Source: Garcia nutans (Eukaryota; Streptophyta; Magnoliopsida; Malpighiales; Euphorbiaceae). Taken from it: a stretch of 64,000 bases of DNA. The stretch spans positions 33,162,001 through 33,226,000 of the forward strand of contig CANTUV010000008.1 of the NCBI GenBank assembly GCA_947685225.1. The letters are read 5' to 3'. The notes beneath the pieces are model-generated. The model had not been told where the DNA came from, did no database searches, and was given only the letters and a program-made list of their open reading frames with translations. This document shows, piece after piece, positions 19,021 to 29,585 of this stretch. Position 1 is the first letter of the stretch. Each line of letters starts with the position of its first letter. The translations under genes were made by a program, and so were the position numbers.

Positions 19021-20292
19021 GTGGTAGATTGTCAAAAGAAACTTGTTACTTTGAGAACTGGTGATGGTAGAGAGGTGATAGTATCTAGTGAGCAGGGACA
19101 ACTAGCATCCTTGTTTGTTTCAGCTGTTGCAGCTAGGAGGTTGATTAGAAAAGGGTGTGATGCTTATCTTGCTCATGTGGTGGATACTAGAGTAAGGGGT
19201 TCTCAAATTGATAGTATACCCACCATTGTAGAGTTCCCAGATGTGTTTCCAGAAGAGTTGCCAGGGTTACCTCCTGAGAGAGAGGTGGAGTTTGGTATTG
19301 AATTATTGCCTGGTACCACTCCTATCTCTATTACTCCTTATAGAATGGCACCTACTGAACTGAGAGAATTGAAGGTGCAATTGCAGGAGTTGTTGGATAA
19401 AGGGTTTGTTCGCCCTAGTGTTTCACCGTGGGGAGCTCCTGTTTTGTTTGTGAAGAAGAAGGATGGTACTATGAGATTGTGTATCGATTATAGGCAATTA
19501 AACAAGGTGACTATTAAAAATAAATATCCGTTGCCTAGAATTGATGATCTTTTTGATCAATTGAAGGGTGCAGCAGTGTTTTCCAAGATTGATTTGAGAT
19601 CAGGGTACCATCAGTTAAGAGTCAGAGCTAAAGATGTTCCTAAGACAGCCTTTCGTACAAGGTATGGGCATTATGAGTTTCTAGTTATGCCTTTTGGTTT
19701 GACAAATGCACCTGCTGTTTTTATGGATTTGATGAATAGGGTGTTTAGGCCCCATTTGGATCAATTTGTGGTGGTCTTCATCGATGATATTTTGGTGTAT
19801 TTGCGTGATGAGGAGGAGCATGACAAGCATCTGCGAATTGTGTTGCAAATTTTGAGAGAGAAGCAATTGTTTGCTAAACTGTCGAAATGTGAATTTTTGC
19901 TTGACCAAGTGACTTTTCTCGGTCATATAGTTTCAGCGGAGGGTATTAGAGTTGATCCGAGTAAGGTCGAAGCTATTTTGAATTGGAGTCCACCAAAGTC
20001 TGTGACTGAAGTTAGAAGTTTTCTGGGTTTGGCAGGATATTACCGACGGTTTGTGAAAGGATTTTCTTTGATAGCTACTCCACTTACCAGATTACTTCGA
20101 AAGGGAGTTAGATTTGTGTGGACGGATCAGTGTCAAGCTAGCTTCGAGCAGTTGAAAGAGATGTTGACTCAAGCGCCTGTTCTAACTTTACCTATGGAAG
20201 ATAAACCATTTGTGATCTATAGTGATGCTTCACATAGTGGTTTGGGTTGTGTGCTGATGCAAGAAGGTAAAGTTATAGCTTATGCTTCTTGA
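19021..20292 (+). pseudogene. RT and start of RNase H, copy 2
   Basis: A 423-codon open segment: protease tail, FPEELPGLPPEREVEF, RT with KDGTMRLCIDYRQLN, KIDLRSGYHQLRV and catalytic FIDDILVYLRDEEEHD, then the connection domain and the first RNase H motif YSDASHSGLGCVL. The active-site Asp pair and LVY loop are intact, unlike copy 1. It ends at a TGA (20290-20292) where copies 1 and 3 encode Arg (CGG in copy 1). Confidence 0.9.
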
Positions 20293-20295
20293 CAG

Positions 20296-21342
20296 TTGAA
20301 ACCGCATGAGCTCAATTATCCGACCCATGATTTGGAGTTAGCAGCCATAGTGTTTGCTTTGAAGATTTGGCGACATTATTTATATGGGGAGAAATGTTTT
20401 ATTTATACAGATCATAAAAGTTTGAAATATTTGGGGGTTCAGAGAGAGCTCAATCTTCGGCAGAGACGATGGTTGGAGTTGATCAAAGACTACGACTGTT
20501 TGATTGATTATCATCCTGGTAAGGCAAATGTTGTTGCTGACGCCTTGAGTTGGAAGTCTGTGGCAGGTTTGGCTGTTTACTCACTCTCGTTGCTTGTTAA
20601 GTTGAGAGCGTTACATGCTAGTTTTGAAGCATGTGATGATGGTGCATTATTGGTTCAGCTGCAGTTGAGACCAGTATTGTTAGATCATATAAAGGAGGCC
20701 CAATTGGTGGATGAAAAAATTCAGAAGATTGTATCAGATTGCCGAAATGGAGAGAGCCGAAATTTTCATGTGAAAAATGATGTTAGTCTTTGGTTCAAGG
20801 ATAGATTGTGTGTTTCTGATGATGATAGTTTGAAAAGGATCATTTTGGAAGAAGCACATCAATCAATGTTTGCTATGCATCCGGGAAGTATAAAGATGTA
20901 CCATGATTTAAGACAGCATTTTTGGTGGTCTGGTATGAAGAGAGACATAGCGGAATTTGTGTCCAAATGTCTCACTTGTCAGAGAGTAAAAGCCGAGCAT
21001 CAAGTTCCAACAGGGTTACTTCAACCGTTATCAGTGCCTGAATGGAAATGGGATAGAGTAACCATGGATTTTGTATCTGGTTTACCATTGACACAAAGGA
21101 AGCATGATACTATTTGGGTGATTGTTGGCAGGTTGACTAAGATAGCTCATTTTCTTCCGGTTCGGATGGATTATTCTCTGGAAAGGTTAGCTGAGCTGTA
21201 TATCTATGAGATTGTAAAGTTGCATGGTATCCCAATTTCTGTAGTGTCTGATCGAGATCCCCGATTTACTTCAAGGTTTTGGAATAGTTTACATGATTCT
21301 TTGGGTTCTCAATTACACTTCAACACTGCTTTTCATCCGTAG
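20296..21342 (+). pseudogene. RNase H and integrase, copy 2
   Basis: A 348-codon segment with the rest of RNase H (THDLELAAIVFAL, YTDHKSLKYL), the integrase HHCC zinc domain (EEAHQSMFAMHPGS ... SKCLTCQRVK), and the core segments MDFVSGLPLT (first Asp) and SDRDPRFTSRFW (second Asp). It ends at TAG (21340-21342) where copy 1 has CAG. Confidence 0.9.
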
Positions 21343-21363
21343 ACAGATGGGCAGTCAGAGAGA

Positions 21364-21888
21364 GTGATACAGATTATTGAGGACATGTTGAGAAGCTGTG
21401 TCATTGATTTCTCTGGAAGTTGGGATAGATTTTTGCCACTTGTGGAATTTGCTTACAATAATAGTCATCAATCCAGCATTGGTATGGCACCATTCGAAGC
21501 ATTATATGGTAGACGGTGTAGGACACCTCTATGTTGGAATGAAGTTGGAGAAGGTAAGTTAATTGGTCCTGATTTGATTAAAGAAACTGAAGAGAAAGTG
21601 AAAATGATTCGAGATAGGTTGAAAGCAGCTTCAGACCGACAGAAATCTTATTCAGATTTGAAAAGGAGAGACATAGAGTTTGATGTTGGAGATAAGGTAT
21701 TTTTGAAAGTATCTCCTTGGAAGAAGATATTGAGGTTTGGTCAGAAAGGGAAATTGAGTCCTTGTTTCATTGGACCGTATGAAGTTTTGGAAAGAGTTGG
21801 GCCAGTTGCTTATCGGCTTGGTTTGCCACCTGAGTTGGATAGGATCCATAATGTATTTCATGTTTCTACGTTGAGAAGGTACAGGTAG
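21364..21888 (+). pseudogene. integrase C-terminal part, copy 2
   Basis: Carries the rest of the core and the GPY-like segment FIGPYEVLERVGPVAYRL. The catalytic Glu codon (GAG, in a QSER context) lies just upstream at about 21358 and is intact. The frame ends at TAG near 21886, where copy 3 has a Ser codon. Confidence 0.87.
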
Positions 21889-21903
21889 GATCCATCTCAT
21901 GTT

Positions 21904-22107
21904 TTGCCAATTGAATCTATCGAAGTAAGTTCAGATCTGACATTTGAAGAAGAACCAATTGCTATTTTAGCACGTGAAGTGAAAGAATTGAGAAATAAGA
22001 AAGTGCCACTTGTGAAGATTTTGTGGAAGAATCATGGGAGAGAAGAAGCAACTTGGGAGAGTGAGCAAGCAATGCGAGATCAATATCCACAGTTGTTTCG
22101 GACTTGA
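21904..22107 (+). pseudogene. chromodomain tail, copy 2
   Basis: Encodes the end of the polyprotein with the chromodomain-like segment KVPLVKILWKNH...EEATWESEQAM and stops at tandem TGA codons after YPQLFRT. The family uses this domain for chromatin recognition. It is cut off from integrase by the TAG near 21886. Confidence 0.78.
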
Positions 22108-22140
22108 TGACAGGTAATTTCGAGGACGAAATTTCTTTTT

Positions 22141-22152
22141 AGAGGGGGAGAA
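22141..22152 (+). promoter_or_regulatory. polypurine tract, copy 2
   Basis: AGAGGGGGAGAA directly precedes the right LTR, as in copy 1. Confidence 0.85.
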
Positions 22153-22153
22153 T

Positions 22154-24691
22154 TGTAATATCCCAAAATGTGATCTAGAAGTATTGAGGTAATTGTTGTT
22201 TGATTTGAATTAAATGTATATGTGTTATGGGAAAGGAAAGAGTGTATAGAGAGAAGTGTATATGTTGTTTATATGATAATATATATAACATATATGCAAG
22301 TCAAAAGAGTGGTCAAGGGAAGAAGATATTTATTTAGTTATTTGTGAAATTACTAAAGGAGGGCAAGTGCTTTAAAGGAAATCAAAACAAATTGTATAAG
22401 GGTGCTTAGATAATTGCTCATGTTGAGATACTTGGTGGAGATTTAAAGAGGAGTTGACTTTGTTTCTTCATTGTTCTTTTCTTCTTTTCTTTTTGTTGTG
22501 GCCGGCTCCTCCATAGACAAGGGAAAGAAAGTGAGCAAGAGAGGATTTTGATGTTCTAAGCTCAAATTGAAGGAAGATCTAAGTGATCAAGTTGGTGATT
22601 CAAGAAGTTTTATAACTTTGGTAAGTCCTCTTTTGATATCTTTGCTTATTTGAAGTTGTGTTGTGAAATTGATAGATGATTTAAGAGTGTGTTGTTTGAT
22701 TGTGATATGTTTAAGAGTGTTTGATTAGATTGATTATGGATTTTAAGGATGGATTGAAGAAAAGAGTAAGTTGGTTGGAAGAGATGGTGTTGTATTTGTG
22801 TTTAGGGTTTTGTTATGATATTTGTGATTTGTGTTTGTTATAGATGTGGAGTTGTTTTGGTGTGTTTGTAAGTTTAAGATGGTTTTTGGGTATGTTTTGT
22901 TAAGTTTGTTTGAAGTGGATGTTGGTGAAAAGAAGTGTTTTGTTGGCTATTTTGTTGTTTTGGCCAGAATCTGAGTTTTTGGCCTGACACGCCCATGAAC
23001 ACGTTCAGATTCTTAGGCGTGTCAATTGTGTTGGAGGCAGTAGGTTTGACACGACCAGTAACACGCCCGTGTTATTGATCGTGTCATAGCTACTGTGAGA
23101 TTGGAGAGTATAGACGGCCATGAGCACGCTCACGTTGTTGGACGTGTTGATATTTTTCAGAGAGGAAGAATGTATTACACGCCCAGTGACACGCCCGTGG
23201 TTCTGAGCATGTAAAAGCTTATGTGTTGTGGAGTTAGGGCACGGTCAGGGACACGCCCGTGTGGTTGAGCTTGTCATGTTTAGGGTTTGCCCTAGTTAAC
23301 TCTTAATTTGATTATCTCATGTGTATCCCTAAGCAAGTGTGTGTTATTATTTTTGGATTAGGTCTTGAAGAAAGTGAGTTATCATTGATCTAAGAAGTAA
23401 AAGAATCTTGGAAAGGAAGTGTTTAGAGTTGTGTGAATTGTTATTGAGGTAAGTACAAACCTTGCATTGTTGCATACATTCACTTGATATGACATTATTG
23501 TTATATATGAATAATGTTATGTTTTGAACATTGTGAATCTTGTGAAATGTACTATATGTATAATGTGAAATGAGATAATTGAGATATGTACGCATATATG
23601 ATTATGAATATGTGAAAATTGATGTATTATATTGTGAATTGAGACATGATGATTCAAATGTGAAGAGAAGCCATTGTGAGTGGCTATGGTTATACAAATG
23701 AAAGTGTTGAGGCATGATTGCCTATTTGATATTGAGATACAAATTGAGAAAGAGAATAATGATGTAATTGTATGTTTAATATGTTATTCAGTTTCAGAGT
23801 TCTGGATTTGGGTGGCATGCCTATGAAATTATGAATAGTAACAGTCTTGCTGGGTTGAGGATCTCTTCAATTTGAGTTGAATTGAGGTCCAAGAGACTGG
23901 GTCTGTTACATTATGAGAATTGTGATTATGAGATATATGATTGGTAACAGTCTTGCCGGGTTGAGGATCTCCTCGACTTGTTGAGTTGATGGTCCAAGAG
24001 ACTGGGTCTGTTACACTATCCATGGATAGAGACATATATATATGATGCCTACTGGCTTGATTATTGTGATTATGAACCAAAGCAGTAACTCTGAATTCTG
24101 AATATCGTATTAAACACTTGTTGGGCCCATAGGTGTCTATGTCATGTTGATGTTATGAATGATGAAATAATGTAATATTCATGAAATATTGTATATTGAG
24201 TATGATCTTTATTGTTTGATTGTATATCATTGTTATTGATTAAGCATAATAGCATTATGGTTTGTACTACTGAGTTGTTGGCTCAGCGCGATTATGATTC
24301 ATCGCGCAGGTGATAGAGGTGATAGAGTTGAGACGGAGAATTCCTCTAGACCTAGTTGAGGTTGTTTTGATTGTGAAGAGTTGGATTAAAGCTTAAAGAT
24401 CAGAGAGTCAAGCTGCCAATCATGTATATATTTTATATTTTGTAATTATTGAGGTTTAATGTATTTATATTTGTAAGTTTTGGATGTAACTTCTGTTGCG
24501 TAATAAACAAACATTTTTATCTATTGTGTCTTATGATTTTCATTTCTCTTTATTTGGTATTTCTTAAATTTTTAGTTTTACTTTAAATATGATTTGTGTA
24601 TTTGTAAAGCGTGTCATTTCTATATTCAGTATACGTATAATATGATCGTATAAGCATGCTTTGTACGTATACGGGATATAGGGGTGTTACA
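22154..24691 (+). mobile_element. right LTR of chromovirus copy 2 (2538 bp)
   Basis: Near-identical to the left LTR, with a GTAAGT site at 22621 (again 467 nt from the start), ACACG repeats (22984-23277), cassettes (23838-24014) and hairpins (24270-24307). Unlike a normal 3' LTR, it is followed by a PBS and a second gag start. Confidence 0.93.
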
Positions 24692-24698
24692 TTTGTTT

Positions 24699-24711
24699 TG
24701 GTATCAGAGCC
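24699..24711 (+). promoter_or_regulatory. second primer binding site, copy 2b
   Basis: TGGTATCAGAGCC, 7 bp after the right LTR. Its presence downstream of the second LTR is the proof of the array structure. Confidence 0.9.
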
Positions 24712-24861
24712 TAGGTTTGAGATTCTCAACCTAGGTAAAATTGTAAGAAAAAGAATATTTTGACTTTAAAAGTTAGCTTTTGAATAACATAAATGTTTGT
24801 TATTGGCAGTCTCTGATCTTTAATAAGATGTATTCTGCTGTGTTTGCAGATATAGGTTGTG

Positions 24862-25101
24862 ATGGATTCTCATTTACGTCAGTCAGTAGAGGGGAGTGCG
24901 GAGAGTGTAGCTCCTGATGAGGTTAGAGAGGGAGCTAGAGTGGTTAGTGCTGAAGAGGTACCTGCTTCTGTGTCGGGGAGACCACCTGGTGAGGAGGTTC
25001 TGCCAGTTTGGCTTAGGCATGTGGTTGAGTTATTGAGGCAAGCACCAGTGCAACCACCGCCACCACCCCCACGGCCTTTGGTATTTCAGTACTTGCATTG
25101 A
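24862..25101 (+). pseudogene. second gag N-terminus (same deletion), copy 2b
   Basis: Begins MDSHLRQSVEGS and ends at the same proline-run-to-protease join as 18533-18772, so the deletion predates the array or was copied by it. A few substitutions separate the two (for example QVERSAES versus VEGSAES context). Confidence 0.85.
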
Positions 25102-25359
25102 TTGATCCAGGATCTACACATTCATATATTAGTGTATCTATTTTGCCTGTGTCTGAATTACATGCTGAATCCCTAGGATTTGATGTATTGGTGACAAATC
25201 CTTTAGGGCATAGTGTGATTGTTAGTAAGGTGCACCGAGACAGTGCAGTAGTGGTGCAAGGTGAGGAGTTCCTTGGAGATTTAATTGAAATGCCTTTTAA
25301 GGAATATGATTTAATCTTAGGCATGGACTGGTTATCTAGACATGGAGCTGTGGTAGATT
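25098..25359 (+). pseudogene. truncated protease, copy 2b
   Basis: Here the active site reads LIDPGSTHSYIS (intact) and the GMDWLSRHGAVV segment keeps its Trp. Homology with copy 2 ends at about 25359 (TGGTAGATT), after which sequence of the Tat LTR begins. Confidence 0.85.
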
Positions 25360-26404
25360 TTAGTGTCTTTTTAAGTCTTTTTAGAAAATAAGGTCACGTT
25401 TTAGTGTTTTAACTTTGAAAAACTAAATTAAAGTTCTAAGATTTTAACTTTTGAAAAACACAAAAAATCCCTAGTTTAGCTACTGTGTAAAAAAATTAGA
25501 ATTTAGAATTTCATATTTTTTTTTTGTAAGTTGCTCCAAAATTGCTTCTTCTTGGATGAACTAGCTCCAAAGACAAGACTTTGTTGCCTTTGAATTCCTT
25601 AATTCGTGCTGCCACTCCCTTAAAAATCAGTTGAATTGAATTATTGCTTTTCCTTCCTTGATTTGGTTTCCAATCCCAAGCTCACTGTGTAAATTTTTCC
25701 TCCCCCTAATTTGGTTCTTCATAGTCCTTATTTATAATGGTTTTTAGGTTCCTTATTCCTAATTACACATGGCAATTAATATTAATAAAAAAGTAATTAA
25801 AACCTAATTGAATTAGGTTTCAAAAATTTGGGTCAAAAAAATTTGCGCTGGCGAAAACTGTGGCAGCGGGCCCGTGGCTGGAGGCAGTAGGCGTGCCAGC
25901 CCGCAGGAATTTCTTGCGGGAAGTTATTTCGCCTGCAGGAAATTCCTGCGGGCGAAATAACTCACCCTCTAGGAAGTTATTTTGCCCTCAGGAATTTCCT
26001 ACGAGCGAAATAACTTCGCCCGCAGGAAATTCCCGCGGGAGAGCAACTGGGCCTGCGAGCGCGTCGCCCGCAAGAAATTCCTCCGGGCGAATATTTCACC
26101 CTCAGGAGTTTCCTGTGGGCGAAATAACTCTCCCACAGGAAATTCCTGCGGGCGAAGGTTTTGCCCGCAAGATTTTCCTCCGGGGCAAAACTCCCTCGGG
26201 CTCGTGCAAAACTACCGATTTTTTTCTACTCCGATTTTTATTTTTATTTTTATTTGTTTATTTTTATTTTTTATTAATTAAAATTAGATAATAAAGCAAA
26301 AACTATTTAGTTAAAATTATTTTGGACCAATTAGACAACAACAATCATTTTGGACTAAATAAAGCATATTGGATCGGATTGGGTAAAAAATTAAGGGTCT
26401 ACAA
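25360..26404 (-). mobile_element. Tat 5' LTR, outer 5' piece
   Basis: On the minus strand it starts TGTAGACCCTTAATTTTTTA at 26404, passes through AT-rich sequence, a GC palindrome cluster (25895-26190) and a TATAAATA box (25736-25729), and stops at the copy 2 array. The + strand LTR at 28234-29584 is a close relative. Together with 15699-15805 and 14024-14154 it makes one LTR. Confidence 0.72.
25895..26190. repeat. GCCCGCAGGAA palindrome cluster
   Basis: About six imperfect palindromes of the form TTTCGCCCGCAGGAA followed by its complement TTCCTGCGGGCGAAA, in a GC-rich island within AT-rich LTR sequence. The same cluster type is at 28485-28600. Several arms are mutated, so the units are of different ages. 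Confidence 0.78.
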
Positions 26405-26764
26405 TTAGGTTTCGGAAAATTTGCATCGAAAAATTTCGCTAGCGAAAAAAAATTGCTGCGGAAAAATTACGCTGGCAAAAAAAATTGCGGCAGGGAAAAT
26501 TACGCTGGCGAAAAAGCTGCCGTAGCTGTCTGAGGCAATGCTGCGGGCGAAATGCCCATGGGCCAGTGCTGACTTTCGGCGATGATTTTTTCGTCTCTGA
26601 TTTTTTCATCGCCGATTTTTTTTATTTTTTTTATTTTTAATTTTTTATTCATTTTACCATTTTTTACTAAAATAAATATTAAAATTAATCAAGATATCAT
26701 AAAAATTATTTTGGACTAACTAAAATATATTAGACCGGACAAGGTCAAAAATTAAGGTTCTACA
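26405..26764 (-). mobile_element. 5' end fragment of another Tat-type LTR
   Basis: On the minus strand it starts TGTAGAACCTTAATTTTTGA at 26764 and contains GCTGGCGAAAA/GCGGGCGAAA repeats before being cut by the next LTR at 26404. The remainder presumably lies left of the window. Confidence 0.62.
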
Positions 26765-26794
26765 CCAGGAGTAAGGGAAAAATCACCGCTCACA
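26765..26794 (+). mobile_element. 3' tip of a + strand Tat-type LTR
   Basis: The 30 bp reading GGAGTAAGGGAAAAATCACC and ending GCTCACA match the terminal sequence of the Tat LTRs here (GGAGTGGGGGC...CTCACA). Athila coding sequence resumes at 26795. It is too short to be certain. Confidence 0.45.
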
Positions 26795-26982
26795 CTAGGT
26801 TTAGCCTGTGGTTTAGTCAACAAGGATTTCAAGGCTGTATGATCAAAAAATACAATGACTTTAGATCCTATCAAATAAGATCTAAATTTATCAAATGCAA
26901 ACACCACAGCTAACATCTCTTGCTCTGTACTTGTGTAATTTACACGTGCATCATTCAAAGATAAACTTGCATAATAAATCAA
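26795..26982 (-). pseudogene. Athila RNase H fragment
   Basis: Reads IYYASLSLNDARVNYTSTEQ, then EMLAVVFAFDKFRSYLIGSK and VIVFFDHTALKSLL, the middle of RNase H. It is cut at AKPS by the Tat-type LTR tip. The preceding 27000-27118 is degraded and not open. Confidence 0.8.
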
Positions 26983-27119
26983 TCACAAGAGTTTATTTAC
27001 CCTTTATCCTAGCACAGTGCCTATAGCATAGTTTGAAGCATCACACATAATCTCAAAAGGCCAATCCCAATCAGCAGCAACAATCATAGGGGCAGAAGTT
27101 ATTTTTTCCTTTTAGGACG

Positions 27120-27446
27120 TTAAAAGTTTTCTAAGCACTTATCATCAAAGACAAATGGAACATCTTTTCCAAGTAAATGACACAAAGGACGTGAAATTTT
27201 TGAAAAGGCCTTTATGAACCGTATATAGAATCCAAAATGTCCTAAAAAACTTCTAATCCTTTTAACAGATGTGGGAGGTGGCAAATTAGCAATCAAATCA
27301 ATTTTGGCTTTATCCACCTCAATGCCCTGACTTGATACAACATTCCCCAAAACTATACCATGATTTACCATAAATTGACTCTTTCCCCAACACAAGGTTA
27401 AATTGCATTCAATACACCTTTCAAATACAAGGGTCAATTTATCCAA
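27120..27446 (-). pseudogene. Athila RT C-terminal half
   Basis: Contains LTLCWGKSQFMVNHGIVLGN, GIEVDKAKIDLI, LPPPTSVKRIRSFLGHFGFY and RPLCHLLGKDVPFVFDDKC, the RT thumb/connection typical of Athila. It is on a different frame from the upstream piece (overlap at 27434-27446), showing a frameshift just after the active site. Confidence 0.83.
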
Positions 27447-27718
27447 GCAATCATCAAAGGAAGTGCCAAAAATAGAAAATCATCCATAAATACCTCTATG
27501 AATTTATCCAACATATCAGAAAAGATAGACAGTATGCATCTTTGGAAAGTGCCTGGTGCATTGCAAAGTCTATATAAAATCATTCGAAAAGCAAATGTTT
27601 TAAAAGGACAAGTAAAAGTTGTCTTGGGTTGATCCTCCAGTGCTATAGGGACTTGACAGTAACCGGAAAGACCATCAAGAAAATTGGAAAAAGCATGTCT
27701 AGATAATCTATCGAGCAT
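27434..27718 (-). pseudogene. Athila RT active-site segment
   Basis: Carries FLDGLSGYCQVPIALEDQPK, a palm segment with RLCNAPGTFQRC, and the catalytic EVFMDDFLF. The MDD pair is intact, but the frame is lost soon after. Confidence 0.83.
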
Positions 27719-28484
27719 CTGATCAATAAATGGTAAAGGAAAATGATCTTTCTTGGTGAAATTATTTAATTCCCTATAGTCTATGCAGATTCACCACCCG
27801 GTTTGAATTCATGTAGGTACCAACTCTCCCTTCTCATTTTGGATCAAGGTTAAACCTGCTTTCTTTTGTACCACATGCATAGGGCAAACCCATTCACTAT
27901 CGGCAATGGGATAAATTACCCCTTCATCAAGTAGTTTAAGAACCTCGTTTTTAACTACCTCGCCAATATTCAGATTGAGACTTCTCTAAGCTTCCCTCAC
28001 TATTTTAGCTCCTTCCTCTAAAATTTTTTATGCATACACATGGAAGGACTAATACCCTTGATATCACTCAATCCCTAACCCATGGCTTTCTTAAGTTTTT
28101 TTAGTACTCTCACAAGTTTTTCTTCTTCATAACCATTGAGAGTCGCAGAAATTATCACCGACTGTGTTGTTCTCCCAAAAAAAACATACTTTAAATTCTT
28201 TAGGACTTCTTTAAGTTCAACCACTTTTGGTTGTGTAGACCCTTAATTTTGACCCAATCCGGTCCAATATGTTTTATTTAGTCAAAAATGATTTTTGTTG
28301 TCTAATTGGTCCAAAATAATTTTTGTTAAATAATTTTTGCTTTGGTATCTAATTCTTATTAATAAAAAATAAAAATAAACAAATAAAAATCAAAAAATAA
28401 AAATAAACAAATAAAAGTCAAAAAATAAAAATAAAAATCAGAGTCGGAAAAATCTGCGGCGAAAAAATTGTCGCGTGGGCCCGT

Positions 28485-28600
28485 GGGCATTTCGCCCGCA
28501 GGAATTTCCTGCGGGCGAAATCACTATGCTATTTCGCACGCAGAAAATTTCTGCGTGCGAAATAGCCACGCAGAAATTTTCTGTCTGCAAAATAGCTTAT
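28485..28600. repeat. palindrome cluster in Tat LTR
   Basis: Three nested palindromes: ATTTCGCCCGCAGGAA with its complement, TATTTCGCACGCAGAA with its complement, and a mutated CACGCAGAAATTTTCTGTCTG unit. The third arm is visibly decaying. Confidence 0.75.
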
Positions 28601-28795
28601 GGGCCCGCTCCGCGTGCGCTGCCGCAGATTTCTATGGCAGATTTTTTTGCCAGCGCAGTTTTTCAACAGTAGTTTTTTTCGGCAGCGCAAATTTTCCGAC
28701 GTAAATTTTTTGAAACCTAATCCGATTAGGTTTTGGTTTCTTTTTTTATTAATATTACTTACCTTAACTAATTAGGAATAAACAACCTCAAACCA

Positions 28796-28804
28796 CTATA
28801 AATA
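28796..28804 (+). promoter_or_regulatory. TATA box of Tat LTR
   Basis: CTATAAATA about 200 bp downstream of the palindrome cluster. Homologous boxes lie at 36909-36917 and 44785-44793. Confidence 0.6.
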
Positions 28805-29585
28805 AGGACCAAAGGCAATTAATTTGGAGGAGGCAAAAATCCAAGAGTAGTTTGGAAAATTTGAAACCAAATCAAGGAAGGAAAAGAAGAAATTCAATTC
28901 AACTCTTTTCTGGAACAACAGCAGCACGATTTAGAGGATTCAAAGGCAAAAAAGGCTTGTCTTTGGAGCTAGTTCATCCAAGAAGAATTGTTTTTGGAGA
29001 AATCATCAAAAGGAGGTATGTGTTAATTAATTTTCTTTAATTGTTTTTTTACAAAGTAGCAAACTTATGAAATCAAAATTAAAAACCTTTGAACTTTAAT
29101 TTAGTTTTTCTAAAGCAAAAAAAAAACCTTATTTCGTTGGTTTATCTTCCAAAAGGCTTAAAATTGTTATTTTTTCTTCTAAAAAACCTTAAAACTCTAA
29201 TTGAACATATTCTTCAACAAAACCAAAATCAAATTCTATTTCTTTCAAAACTTTAAACTTGGTACTTTTTCATTCAAAAAGCCTTAAAAAACATCTTTTC
29301 TATTTATAAAAACTTTAATTTACTTGTTTAAATTCATAAAATTCCATAAAATATCAAATTGATTTTAAAATTCCTAAAAATTATTCACCACCCGTGACCC
29401 TACTTCCAAAATATCAAATCCAAATTCAACTTCCAAAATTCAAAATAATGAACACTAACCCTTTTAAAACCTTAAAGCCTAATTTTTATGAACCCTAAAT
29501 CTTTTAAAATATTAAAAAATATAAAAGCATAAAAACATAAATTTTACACAGTAGCTTAAAAACACCATGAATCACCATTTAAAAC

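Larger units (their letters stand above)
15806..25359 (+). mobile_element. chromovirus copy 2: LTR-internal-LTR-internal array
   Basis: Two near-identical LTRs (15806-18362 and 22154-24691) bracket an internal region. The right LTR is again followed by a PBS, a gag start and a protease fragment that stops at about 25359. Both internal copies share the same gag deletion. The arrangement suggests recombination between LTRs of neighbouring or sister copies. The right end is truncated inside the protease, and I find no target duplication. The array sits inside the Tat 5' LTR. Confidence 0.88.
6563..26404 (-). mobile_element. Tat/Ogre-type Ty3/gypsy element with nested insertions
   Basis: A minus-strand element. 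Reading right to left: 5' LTR (three pieces between 26404 and 14024), PBS, leader, gag, PR, G-patch, RT, RNase H, archaeal-type second RNase H (aRNH), integrase, then a cut at 6563 where chromovirus copy 1 inserted. The two RNase H domains mark the Tat lineage. The 5' LTR is split by a solo LTR (14155-15698) and by the chromovirus array 15806-25359, whose right end seems to have removed about 0.6 kb of LTR relative to the intact 1.9 kb relatives at 36396 and 44244. Several stops and frameshifts make it defective. Confidence 0.85.
26795..28233 (-). mobile_element. Athila element fragment: RT and RNase H
   Basis: The left piece of a minus-strand Athila element. Its pre-RT sequence abuts the GGTTG duplication at 28229-28233 and continues in frame at 36189, beyond the inserted Tat element. 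Domain wording (LPPPTSVKRIRSFLGH, KFRSYLIGSKVIVF) is characteristic of Athila. The 27719-28233 part holds the degraded linker and RT N-terminus. Confidence 0.82.
28234..29584 (+). mobile_element. 5' LTR (first 1351 bp) of the deleted Tat element
   Basis: Starts TGTAGACCCTTAATTTTGAC. It contains a palindrome cluster (28485-28600), CTATAAATA at 28796-28804 and long AT-rich sequence with AAACCCTAA-type runs, then ends abruptly at ATGGTGGA where aRNase H coding begins. It is homologous to the minus-strand piece 25360-26404. Confidence 0.75.

Noticed and set aside
25860..26291. 143-codon and 99-codon overlapping ORFs in a GC island
   Set aside because: They translate the GCCCGCAGGAA palindromes in two frames, giving repeated GRNNSP/AGNS words. 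The palindromes, not coding, explain them.
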